Shown: positions 22,860 to 33,960 of the stretch, one piece after another
How the letters are laid out: each line of letters opens with the position of its first letter
Position numbering within the stretch: the first letter of the stretch is position 1
Source: Fennellomyces sp. T-0311
Taxonomy: Eukaryota > Mucoromycota > Mucoromycetes > Mucorales > Lichtheimiaceae
Assembly (NCBI GenBank): GCA_025266875.1
Contig: JALLLT010000036.1
Location: 390,025-454,024, forward strand
Direction of reading: 5' to 3'
Length of the DNA: 64,000 nt
Position numbers and translations under genes: made by a program
The notes under the pieces: model-generated
Told to the model about the DNA's origin: nothing
Database searches by the model: none
Seen by the model: only the letters and a program-made list of their open reading frames with translations

Positions 22860-25800
22860 AACATGACAGTCTGAATCCGTTGTGGTATGTATACTGAAAC
22901 CACTATTACAGCCGTCAGTGTCCAGGGCAACAACTCGGTTCTTCCTTCAAGGATCCTTTATCGCACTGTTGACCTATTTCGAGAGCGCATGTAAGTACCA
23001 AAACACATCAAACTTTCGATCATAAATGAACTATAGTTGCTGAATTCGGGGAAGTACACCTTGAAGAAGTGAATGTTCACATCCTGGAAAACCGGAAGCC
23101 TCATTTAGGGCGGTCACTGTATATCCAGCAGTTCATGATTTCAGGCTACTGACAATGAGTGAAATTATAGGAACCAGCACAAGGGAAACGGTATTCACAG
23201 CTGGCGGTGTGAATCCCGGATAAAGACACAAGAGTAAGCTGTACCAAGTCGTGCTCAATCTTCCCAAGATGCACATTGCTCTTATGAGCTCCAGTACTCA
23301 TCTTACAGCACCATAAACCGTTATATTAAGACAGCTCAGAAATGGCGAACTCCAAAGTGATGGCGGTGATCGGACGGATTGTGCGGCCAAAAGACACAAT
23401 GTTATCAAAGATGATGATCAAGTTCAAAGCCCCGAACATGTACAAGTAAGCATAAGGTATTCATATCTAGATCGCAGCTTGCAGCTCATCCCATGGCGAG
23501 AGCTCGTTATAAGTCTCAGATTTTGTAACCATAGTAACACGATACGCGGTAAACGCTTCGGATGCATCGATGCCATCAACAGCCTCACTAGGTATGAAGC
23601 GTGCGTATGAGAATTTGCATTTGCAAAAGTACGGACTTGATAATAGCAAGACCTTTTCTGCACTCTCAGTCAAGGAGTGCTGAATACCAAGACCGACAAA
23701 GATAATTACACTGTATGGTTTTTCTTGTCTTTCACGATCCGAGAATCGCCAGTGCTGAGGCCGCTTGATGGTTAGCACCTGAATCTATCTCCAGATTCGC
23801 TATAATGATTACTATTGTTATCCTACGGAATAAGTTGGCTTTAGTCTATTGATTTACGTCATTTTATAATAACATTGACCAGCAATCTTTTTCGTCTCCT
23901 TTGCAAAAGACGTGGTAGCGTTCCGTCGCCGCACGTCGCTGATCTCCAGATTTTTTATATTTATAATTCGCTACGTACATACGCCGATGTCAACATCGGT
24001 TGTCTATGGTAATGTACTAATTTTGGCGTGTACCTGTGAGCATTCGGATACTACTTCACCCCAGGGATCGATTGGCGCACCGTCACCGACCTATGAAAAC
24101 TACTTCACTGGTAAACTTTTAAATCAAATTGTAATGCTCATGAATCATTAGTGAATCAATCTCTAGCCAAGTTTCATAGTAAAAAGGTACTTCGCTGTTA
24201 TGTACGGTTGAAAGCACAGTCAGATCAAATATCAAGGTCCTAAACTACCTATGTACGTATTTTTGATTTTCGAACGCCTATCTCAGTTAAAAGCTCTCTA
24301 ATTACTGTTCATTTCCACGGATTGTTTGATGAATTGACTAACTTTATGTTTATTTTACTTGATGAAAACCTCGTTGGTTGTACGTCCATCTAACTTTATC
24401 GCAGCCCGGACGTCAATGGAGCACGTATTCACCCATGTGCATATGTTTTGTGTGGATGACTTGCATCGTTCATTTTTCTGTCCAAAAGTACTCAGTAAAT
24501 AAAACAGGATCCAAGGTTCGAGTTTCAAGAACTAGCCAAAGTTGTTTCGACAAAATCCTCTAAATACGACCGTGCCACTCGCAAGTGTTTAAATTGACGC
24601 GTGCTTCTCATACCGACGTATGCTCTCTGGCGGGTCGTTCCATTCGTGCAAACTTGCCTTTTTCAATGAGCCCAAAGATTCACTGGACCAAGATCCTGCA
24701 GATTTTTTGACAGCTTGATCATCGTGACCTTTGAAGATCAGCGAAAGTTCACGGGATGGTATTTTTTTTCGGGGTCATGGGTGGATGCTGGGAGATTGCC
24801 TATGATTTGGAAAAAAGCGTATCGGCACATTATCGACCCCAAGCTCGGCGTGGTCGCTCGATGTAACGTGTATTTCGGTGACAAAGTTTCCGTGGAACGG
24901 GGAATATATGCTCATCTGAAGCGCCGAGGACACCGTATCAAAGTTGAGCTCATCAATGAAAAGAGAGAGACGGGTAGCTTCCATCATACTGCACGTACGT
25001 GTATTAATATTTCAAACCTGCAGTGAAAGTCACAGAATGACTTTGACGTGTAACTTGGCTTCCGGTATGAAAAAACATGCCACAGCTGCTTTTGCCAAGA
25101 CATCTGTCATTGTCATGTCGATTAGCTGGAGAAGTTGCTCGTTCTAACGTGTATAACTGTCTTATGATCGCAGTCGCACTGGCTGGCCTTCCGCATCTAA
25201 AGTTCGTATCTGGGATTATCATCCGCCAGAGCGATAACGTTACGTTGAAAGACTGGTGACCGGGCATACGGTGGTCGATGGAGGATTGGCACTGACCAAG
25301 TGTCAGAAGTATGCCCATACTAACGTGTATTGTGCACAGTGTGTGTTGCCGTTACTGAAAATTACATAGCTCCGGGATCGTTTTTGTCATCCAGCAAGAG
25401 TTCCTCTTCCAAAAGAGGGGGGTTCTTCTACCCCAGTTAGTGTACGCTTGCATTGCGACGCCGCAAAGAAACGTTGTGCAATGCATCCATTGTCACGCAT
25501 GGTGTCGCAAGTACCGAATGTAGCATCTAGTTGTTATGATAATAAGATGGAATCGGTATCGTCCTGTAAAGACTAAAAGCAGAGAGTGTGTGTGTTTCCT
25601 TGACGGACATACTGATCGTTGCTCAAACTGAGCGTTGGGATCTGCCTGTCAACTTTGTCACCATGACTTTGGTTCAATATCGTAGCATCCGTCTGTGCCA
25701 TGACATGCTGGATAATATTCATGCCAGTGACAATGTCCACGAGCGCAGTTGATTCCATCAATGGTGAAGCGCCAGTCTCTTGCATCTAAAGTGAATCGAT

Positions 25801-27540
25801 TCAATGGATTAGCGTTGGAATGACCAAAAGCCATGTGAGAACCAATGTTGTTTGAATGATCGTTGCAATTGGCCTTTGAAATTTTTTAAAAAATGGACGC
25901 AGCGCGCAAAGATATTAATTCCAAGTGTGTCACCTTGTGAGACGTGATCGAGAACTTGGTTGGTGACACATCAAAGCATGTATTGACGGGCGACATTCTG
26001 TCCATGTCCACACAATTGACTCGAAGTTGATACGAATGCTGTGCATAAAATGTTAGACAATTACCGGGCTGCGTTCATGAATCGATTTTGCTTTATGGGT
26101 GAGTCATCAGCATTTGACAAAGCTCATAGAGTCGCTCAGCCAGTTGATCTTGCGCAAGTCAAAGTTGTCAAGTGCACCTCTTTGATAGGTCGGGCCGTTG
26201 AATTCTTGGGTGCAAGGAGCTTGGATGCCAACAAGAGCTCGGATAGACGAGCACGCGCCTATCGAAGAATACGCAGAATGACAGTGTCCCTTTTTCAAAG
26301 CAGTCAACTGCATGGTTTGCTTCCTGGCTCAACATTTTCGAAAGCTGCTTGGCAACAATCAAGCAGAGTTTCCATGCGCGTGATGGCATGATGAAGATAC
26401 AGACGGCAGGACAATCACCCAGACACTCGATGTAGACGGGGCAATTTGTTATTGGCTGCTTACGGATAGAGACCAATAAAAGTACGTCTTTTAGCATATG
26501 ACAATGTCTTCTTGATACGCCTATTACAACGAGATGATCTGCCCGTATACAAAGATCCAATGGGTTTGGCACTCTTGTCGAAGCTGGTCTGTTTGCCAGG
26601 GAGGAAATCTGGGTGCAGTTCACATGAGCGAGCGTTGTGGAAAAGAGACTGGATTCCAAGATGCATGATATTAAAGTCACAGGAAATACTTTCTACCGCC
26701 TTCCGGAGCATGCATTCGTGCCAAGAATCTGGTCTCCTGCCATCCAACCCAAGCTACAAGTGGAACCAGCACGGACAGCTTTCAGCTTGACAATCTGGTT
26801 TCAGAAAGAAGTGGTCGTACAAAAGTACTTTGAAAAAGGCTCATACGTCGACGTGCTCGCTGAATCGGAGAACGCCCCAACCTAGTGACGGTCCCATGCG
26901 CTCACCAAAAGTATGATAAAGTAGAACCTTGGACATGTCCCGTCGATGCAAAAGAAACAAAGTAGTGGTTCAAGAATGTTCCTTGATTTTCCTACCATTT
27001 TTGAGACTCCTTGTTCAGTTCGACCAATAATTGGCGTTGTATTTGATTTCAAGCGGGCGGCTGGTAGCGCAATAATAAGCACAGCGTTTTCTGTGTGGCC
27101 TGTTATGGTGCGCGTGTGTCATGTTGCACGCATTGATTCTGTGGAGAAACCTCATTAAACTGACGCTCACGTGCCGCATGGTCACTGGACAATGGAAGAA
27201 CCCCTCCTCGCTCTTGGCTGTATAAATCTATCATCCTTGGATGCGGCATCGCTCGCCAGCAAGCTTGTTGGGAGAATCGGCGGTGCTGTTGGAGGAAGAA
27301 GAGTAAAGAAGCATGGACTCCTAAGACATGTTACGCAAGCAGCCCCCTTTATCGCTGTATCACTTCCCAAACCCGACATCGCACACGAGCAGATAAGAGA
27401 GTAGAAAAAAAAGAGCCATGTATTTACAAAAAGCGGAGGGTGTATGCGTTGGGAGGGTTTTTTTTTCCTTTGGCGAAGGGAATGATGTAGGGTGTATGCA
27501 AAACGGAGGTTGGGTTGTGATATGGTACATAGGCGCTGAC
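22860..27540. other. Gene-poor stretch with unrecognised coding fragments
   Basis: Several stretches look protein-like but I do not recognise them. On the plus strand 22890-23140 joins across an intron (donor near 22992, acceptor near 23039) into a peptide with L-Y-R-T-V-D-L-F-R-E-R and E-F-G-E-V-H-L-E-E-V-N-V. Segment 24715-25026 contains A-R-C-N-V-Y, 25110-25260 contains A-R-S-N-V-Y, and 25310-25340 contains A-H-T-N-V-Y, so a short module may be repeated. Segment 26637-26885 contains T-G-N-T-F-Y-R-L-P-E-H-A-F-V-P and ends in a stop. Parts of the minus strand are also open. No complete gene can be supported. Confidence 0.35.
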
Positions 27541-27543
27541 GGT

Positions 27544-27954
27544 TCAGAGAGACTGTTGCTGTGGAAAGGGAAATGAATACAGGGTTTATTGGCTTGGCAG
27601 ACACAAGACGCATACCTCATTCATCCAATAATGTGCAAAGTAATGGTGGGATTGCTGTTCTTGTTCTTGTTGAACCAATTGCTGCTTGATCAATTGAAAC
27701 AACCGATGCTTTTCGTCTCGCAGTTCCTGCAGTTTGACACAAATATCCGCCTTGGTCAGCCCGGAGACGGTGGGCGGTGGTGCTGGTGGGGGGCTTTTGA
27801 AGGTGTCCATGGGCGGTGAGGGCAGCCCGCTCTTCATGACCGTGGAGGCTTTGCGATGGCGGCGGTTTTGAATGGCCTTGCTGATAAGGTGGTAGTGCGG
27901 TGACCGATCGAAGCTATAGATGGTGGGCTCGTCGTCGTGATGGGGATCGAACAT
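27544..27954 (-). CDS. Small conserved-looking protein, function unknown
   Basis: Two exons, complement of join(27544-27558, 27616-27954), 117 residues. I start at the Met of M-F-D-P-H-H because a polypyrimidine tract and TTCCAG lie just upstream, suggesting a 5' UTR intron; a longer frame from 28086 is otherwise open. The protein has Y-S-F-D-R-S-P-H-Y-H, a basic R-R-H-R-K segment, a Pro-rich stretch (P-P-P-A-P-P-P) and a helix K-L-Q-E-L-R-D-E-K-H-R-L-F-Q-L followed by Gln/Glu-rich sequence. The helix looks like a conserved fungal coiled-coil motif, but I cannot name the family. It is divergent from the Fanzor gene with about 430 bp between starts. Confidence 0.65.
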
Positions 27955-28381
27955 TGGGCTGGAATAGAAAGAGAAACATGAAAACGAAAGAGCAAAAAAG
28001 AATTTATTTATTCCTCGTTTAGGGAGCTTTTTTTTTTCTGTTAGCGCGGACTGCTGGTTTGCCTCATTCTCTTTACTGCCTGCCATTGGATGCGTTCACC
28101 ACGTTTTCTCTACTGCGCAGTCTCGTGCTGGTCTATACGTACGCAACTCACTCTCTTTCTCTTTCTCCTCAGCGCGTATTCATGCGGACGTCCTGCAAGT
28201 CTTGTCACTGCGCGAATGACTCAAAATACAGCAGAGGCAGGTCACCAACCCGCTTGGATGTCAACGTTAGCCTAACTTAATAAGGAAGTACCAAATAAAA
28301 TACACGCCCAATTGCGTGCTTCCGTCGACTCTCTTTTTTTTCGCGTTTCGCGCTTCATGCTGTACCACATTCTTTCCAACT

Positions 28382-31300
28382 ATGAATCCTACGCTTGTAC
28401 AGAAGATCTTTGGTCATTCGGAAGAGGCACAGATCGAAGCACCACCCATCTCAGCCAACCGGCTCGAGAACGCCTTCAGTGGTCTGCATAACTTTGTTCC
28501 CAGTGCCGAGAACCTGCGCAAAACAACCAAGGCCCTTAAAAGAAGCGGCATGGATATTCTCCAATCCACGTCATTGACACGGTTGCTTTCCGGTGACTCT
28601 GATCATGCCATTTTCTTGCGAACCGCGCCACCATCGTCTACTGTAGCCACGATTACAGGCCATGGCGAGGATAACGTGGACAACGAAGAGGTGACAATGC
28701 CTCGGACAGGTATTACCCGAGACCAGATCATCAGCGAGTTTGAGGCCGGGGTCAGGCGGTTCCATCGTCAAGAGATTGAAGAGGCATTTAAAGGAGCGGA
28801 AAGCAAGCAAAAAGCTGTCAAGATGCTAGAAAAGCTGCACAACAAGCACGACAAAAGAAAAAACGTTCCCCGCATCTATGACGAGATCCAAGCATCCATC
28901 CTAAAACGGCATTCCATGGACGTGGCTCCTAACTGGTTCGCTGACCGGATAAAAGGCTATAAAGATTACGACCGATTTCAATACTTCAAAAGTGAAGGGC
29001 ATCGGCTGCATGAGGAAGTACAGGGTTTCTTGGACTCATGTACCTGGGACGAAGTCATGGGTGTTCAGGACAGCGATCAAGAAGCCAATAGCAACGATGA
29101 CCAAGAAACCGACGACGAAGATAGCCAAGCTGTCAAGAACAAAGACACTTCAATACGCGAAACAGCAACTTTCACAGAAACTATGACGTTTTCATTGCGG
29201 TCTATTTTACGAGGGGAAATCGCCTACGACGGGTTCTTGAACCGATTGGAGAACGAGAAATTGCGCGTCGGTCGATGTATGGCACAGCTTTCGAACGGGG
29301 TATCGGCTTTGACTGATATGATCGCCAGCGGAAGAATGGCCCGACTGTGCGGTACTGTTGTCGACGACACAATTTTCGATATCCAAGCTCTGGTACCTGG
29401 TTTTGATTTCGGACCAGAGGCGAAAACGGCTGTCCATGTGTCACCGATACCACCAGATCTGGACAAGTTGGAAGATGCCCGCGTGTATCAGCTTGAACAT
29501 TTCTCGAACATACTGTCAGGTACGTCATCGCAGTGTACACTTTCCGTTTCCATCAGTTAACGTGTTATGTTTTATGCTTAGGGTGCGTCGGTTCAAGCGT
29601 GAACGAAAAGATGGAATCATTTGTCTTTCATGAATCACGCAACGCGATCGTGGATACTGGTGTTGTCACCAAGCAGGATGACTTGGCCTTCAACGGTGCC
29701 ATGAACAATGCTCTGCGGGAGTTCAAGACTGCTGCACACAACCTCTGGTCGCGGAAGCGCCACGACAGAGATCTCCGAGTCCTAACAACTGCTCTCATTC
29801 GGCTGAGGCTCGCTCCAAATCGCGTCCGTCGTTATCTGGCACGGATTGCAGCTGAGAAGAGAAAAAAGGAGGAGACAGAAACCGGCAATCCCGTGGATCG
29901 GCGTATTAGCATAGCACATGCTAAGAGTAAGGCAGATTACCACCGGAAAGAGCTTGAGAATTCGATTGTTCGCGGAAGAGACGATGCTGTGATCGAAATG
30001 TTATTCGAAAAGCTAAACAACTGGGTCGCGAAGGTAAATCGACAGAATTTTTGTGTGCTCACCTTTCGCACTAACAGAGTTATTCTAAAAGCTTGACAAG
30101 CTGTCTCGTTCATCAAAAGTTCTTAGCAACAAAGAGGAGTCCGAGAAAAAAGAAAAGCACAAACAGGATCGCACTCTTTCTAAGAATCTTGACAAGGACA
30201 ATCCGATTAGTACAAAGACCAACGACGCCGACGAGGAAGAAGTGGAAGAGTCTGCCGTAGATGCCCAAGAAAAAGAAGTTACCACCCGTCAAGTTCGAGC
30301 ACTGGTAGCCATTATCAAACGAGTCCTGTTCACCACCGCCAAGCAGGTGTCTGCCAGAGCAATTCGCGATGCAGCCTACAAGGGGAGCGACCTAACAGAT
30401 AAGCAGTGCCAGACTGCTGCCGAAATCGCCAACGCAGTTCGACCATACTACCACCCCGAACCAGATCAAGACGATAGCGCGGAAGACGACGATGACGACG
30501 AAGCGGATGTTCTGTCAGTGCATGAATGCGTCCCTCTGGCTTATATCACAAACGCTGTCATTAAATTGGTGGTCCCGCAACAGAATATCTGGGCGATCGT
30601 CCCGGACGTCGACTGCAAAGACCACTCCATCCATATTGGAGCAGATGTGCTTTACACATTATTCTCCGGTACTTACACGATCCCATCTACCAACGCCAAG
30701 GTGAAAGTCACCAGCAAACGAGAGGCGGGCCTGCCAGAGAGGCGCGATGACGTTTTCGGTGCCTTTTTCCGCTTACCGAAGATAACACAAGCTCTCAAAA
30801 CCAAGAACCTTGTCTTCAAGCACCGTTTGACCTATGTTAACAAGTATCAGGTCCGGGTGCTTGGTCGTGGTCGCAAGACCGCTGACCCGAACGATAGCAG
30901 CCAAGCAAAGAAAGAAGCAAGCAGCGTCCTGTCTGCCGATCAAAATGAAGAATCTAGCTACTCTGATTCCAGTGCGGAGGAAGTGCTTCCTGTTCGCAAA
31001 GGGAAGGGTAGGGCTGTGGTGACGCCCTCCACAGCAAAGAACAAGGCTGGTAAGGGAATGGCTGGCAAAGGAAAGGCCAGGAAGGCTCGAAAGCGAGAAA
31101 AGAAGAAGGCAATCAAGGCGGCCGGGCAGAAAAGGCCGCACCCTTCAGCAGCGGAATCTGGGTCGAAAAGGGCTAACATCGACCAAAATCTCAACCAGCA
31201 ACTTCTGGAAGAGAAGGAGAAACAGGTCAAGGAGCTACTGGCCGAATTCACATCGGTACGCAAGAAGTGCAATAAGTACGAGATCGAGCGTGCAGACCTA

Positions 31301-32385
31301 GGTCGTACATTCCGGAGCGGGAAAAAGAACAAGGGGAAGAAGGATTGGGATCGTGGTGTTTACACGAAGCTATGGGCGGTGCGAAGAACTGTCCGGGAAT
31401 TTGAAAAGGACATCTCATTGAAGCAAAGGAAGTTGGCGGATTTGCGTGCCGAGCTGTTTCGGATGCAAGCGTTAAAATCGAACAAAACAGTTCGGCCTCA
31501 AGAAACAATAGAACAGGTAGAGCGCTTGTATCAAAGGGCCGTTATATGTATGCTTATCACTGTGTTTGTAGAAACGTATCCGAAAGACGATCATTGACAG
31601 CTTTGGCAGCCAGAAACCGCTGGGTATCATTGGGATCGATCCAGGGATAGTTGTCACGGCAACCGCGGTTACCACCACCTTTGACGCCGTGATGAGCGTT
31701 GTGCGAAGGTACACCTCACCACCATCACCTGAGCAGCAACCGCCGCAACAGACAACACGCCCACCCAAAGCGAAAAAATATACATCATCAATAAAAAAGG
31801 CTGCGACCTTCGAAACAAAGCATGCCAAGCGACGCGAACGCGACAAGGAAAACGACGACGGCAACAGGAGGAATAAAGAGTCAAGGACGAGGGAGATCCG
31901 TCACTCTATCCTGCATCGAAAGCTTGCAACATCTTGGCGCGTTCAGCAATCGATAGCAACACCGGCTTTCTATGGCGCATATCGTGCAGTCAACAGTCGC
32001 ATCAAGAAGCATGCTAGAGGCGCGAACGCAAAACTGAGACAGGCTCTCGAGTCATGCAAGCAAGATACCGTCATCGTCACCAACGAATATCGCTCATCTA
32101 ATGACATGCCCTGAATGCCATGCACCGACAAAACTGCAGAAGTACCGAGTAGATGGAAATCTCAAGGCAGCTAACGGTGCCATCAGGTGCACGAATCCGG
32201 ACTGTCCTCTCCACCATGCGAATACTTTCAACCGTGATGCAGCAGCAGCATTCAACATCGCTGTCAGTAGCCTTTCGAAAGCTGTATCTCACAACAATTT
32301 ACCCATCCCACCCTTCTCCCGCTCCCACGACCAAACCTTCCAACTCGCTGCCTCCATGGAGCGATTGACGGAACACCAGCGCTAG
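28382..32385 (+). CDS. Fanzor-type (eukaryotic TnpB-like) RNA-guided nuclease, with apparent +1 frameshift
   Basis: Four exons: 28382-29519, 29582-30033, 30092-31516 and 31572-32385. The first three sum to 1005 codons. The C-terminal part carries the TnpB/Fanzor signature. A RuvC-I strand G-I-I-G-I-D-P-G-I-V-V-T has its Asp near residue 1028. The helical region that follows ends in T-N-E-Y-R-S-S (Glu near residue 1177). A zinc finger (C-P-E-C, then C-T-N-P-D-C) and RuvC-III N-R-D-A-A-A-A-F-N-I complete it. In published Fanzor analyses the RuvC-II acidic residue is often moved to a Glu just before the zinc finger, which fits the E-Y-R-S-S position. Exon 3 holds a Lys-rich linker, likely nuclear targeting, and a coiled coil. 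The zinc finger and RuvC-III lie one frame off: an extra A at 32100 separates T-N-E-Y-R-S-S from M-T-C-P-E-C. This could be a sequence error, a real disabling mutation or recoding. The N-terminal half is long and unassigned; no other transposase ORF is adjacent. Confidence 0.85.
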
Positions 32386-32645
32386 GTGCTTTTTGTCTCC
32401 CCCGTGACGGTGGATTTAAAGTAGTATAGAACGTCTGATTTTTCTAAACCCAGTTCAAAAGCTGTCAAAGTAGCTGAGTTTCCCAGCAATGGATACACTC
32501 TCTGTCGAGCTATTTATTTCCACCCGCCATCGAGAACTATGGAATAAAAAAAAAGCCTGCCATCACGGACGCCCCACGACGAATCGCTTGGTGCCCCTAC
32601 TAAACACGCTTGTGAGCTGCCCAGTTAAAAAAATGGGTATTTTTT
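32386..32645. other. Short convergent gap downstream of Fanzor
   Basis: A 260-bp gap between the Fanzor stop and the CSN7 stop. Guide RNAs of Fanzor and TnpB loci often start at or overlap the 3' end of the nuclease ORF, so this is where one would look for it. No structure or terminal repeat is obvious by eye. It ends in A/T runs (about 32620-32655), likely polyadenylation regions of both genes. Confidence 0.35.
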
Positions 32646-33616
32646 TTAATTCTTTAACCTCTTCTTGGCTCTGCCTGTACGCTCACTCGTAGGATCATGC
32701 GCGCCTTGATCTCTCGACCGCATCACGCCCGCCGAATCTGATTCATCCGTATCCATTTTGCTCGACGACTTGCTTCGAATCTGACGACGCACACGCTCCA
32801 CGCGCTTTTCGTAATCCTCCTTTTCCGCCTGGTTGTTTGCAATCATCTCGTGTGCTGCCCGAATGCGGTTGTCGATCGCCTCCAGTACCGTCTTTGTGTT
32901 GCTCGACCATGTCTTTAATGCCTCCACCGTTTCCTCCAATTGCTCCGGTCGTACGTCGCGTCCCATGGTGTATTCCACTTGCAGCTGCTGTTGTCGCTGA
33001 TCCAGTTTGCCCACAAGAATCCCTTGGTAAAACGCATCAATGATCAGATCTTCCAGCGCGCGTACGTTGGGGATATCGAGGTATTCTTGCAGCAATGGGT
33101 ATGGCAGTGTCTAAAGCTTTGGATCAGTACGTTTATCGTTGCCTTTTTATCATCCTTGCTTGGTTTTACCCGGCTCGTTTCAGACATGGTGACGATGGAA
33201 AGGTGTTTCAGTTTGGTACGTTGTGTATCGTTAAGCGCAGGCAAGTTACTTTGCTCAGCTATCGTATCCAATATCAGGAATCCCTTTAAGCTTTCATAAA
33301 GAAAAACGTACCAACGTAATCCTTGTAGGTACCGTACATAAAGATCTTTAAAAGAGCATAGTATGGTGCTACTTCAGGTGATTGCGAGGCCTATGGCATT
33401 GTCATGAGGGACCGCAGCTGCTACGCCTTTTTTTTCTTCTTTTTTTACCTCGACGACATTGGGAGATTCGGCTAGTTCTGAAAACACGTAAATGCCAGGC
33501 GTAGCAAGTGCATCGACAATAAGCTTCGAGTTGGCAACGCCTTTGACCGATTTTGATAGTAGCAGGAAGGTCTGCAATTTATGGCTGGTTGACAGTGTTA
33601 GATTCGACTCGTTCAT
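32646..33616 (-). CDS. CSN7: COP9 signalosome subunit 7 (PCI domain)
   Basis: Four exons, complement of join(32646-33110, 33170-33258, 33312-33390, 33449-33616), 266 residues in frame. Exon 1 encodes L-L-S-K-S-V-K-G and A-T-P-G-I-Y-V-F-S-E-L-A-E-S-P-N-V, and exon 2 Y-Y-A-L-L-K-I-F-M-Y-G-T-Y. Exon 3 encodes L-P-A-L-N-D-T-Q and L-K-H-L-S-I-V-T, exon 4 R-A-L-E-D-L-I-I-D-A-F-Y, G-K-L-D-Q-R and M-G-R-D-V-R. This is the order and spacing of the CSN7 helical repeats and winged-helix PCI domain. The C-terminus is a coiled coil ending in a basic K-K-R-L-K-N nuclear-signal-like tail. CSN7 is a scaffold subunit of the complex that removes NEDD8/Rub1 from cullins. Convergent with Fanzor, upstream of an F-box gene whose class of products works in the same cullin ligases, probably by coincidence. 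Confidence 0.93.
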
Positions 33617-33960
33617 TGTGTTAAAGTATGCAGCAGTGTAAAAAGAAGCGCCATGCGTAAGTGCTCGTCGGGACCTTAAAATCGAGACATCAACCCGCCA
33701 TTGATATGTATTAAACGTAGCTGGCGGTAGACCAGGCCGCCACAATAAAATCGATCATTCAAAACGTCTATTTTCAATATTAGCAGGGTAATAATTAAGC
33801 AGGTGTCGATCCAACATGCGGCCAGCGTTTACAACCAAAAGAGAGCACTATGTATAGTTTATATTACAGAATAAAAAGGAAAATAGAGAACAGAAACCAG
33901 CTGTGTACATGAGGGGAATAATAAGTCTACGTAAATAACAAATCCAAAAAAAACAACACT
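33617..33960. other. Short spacer
   Basis: Promoter region of CSN7 and 3' flank of the F-box/LRR gene. Nothing else seen. Confidence 0.4.

Noticed and set aside
28316..28381. Upstream extension of the Fanzor start
   Set aside because: The longer frame begins at GTG; the first in-frame ATG is at 28382.
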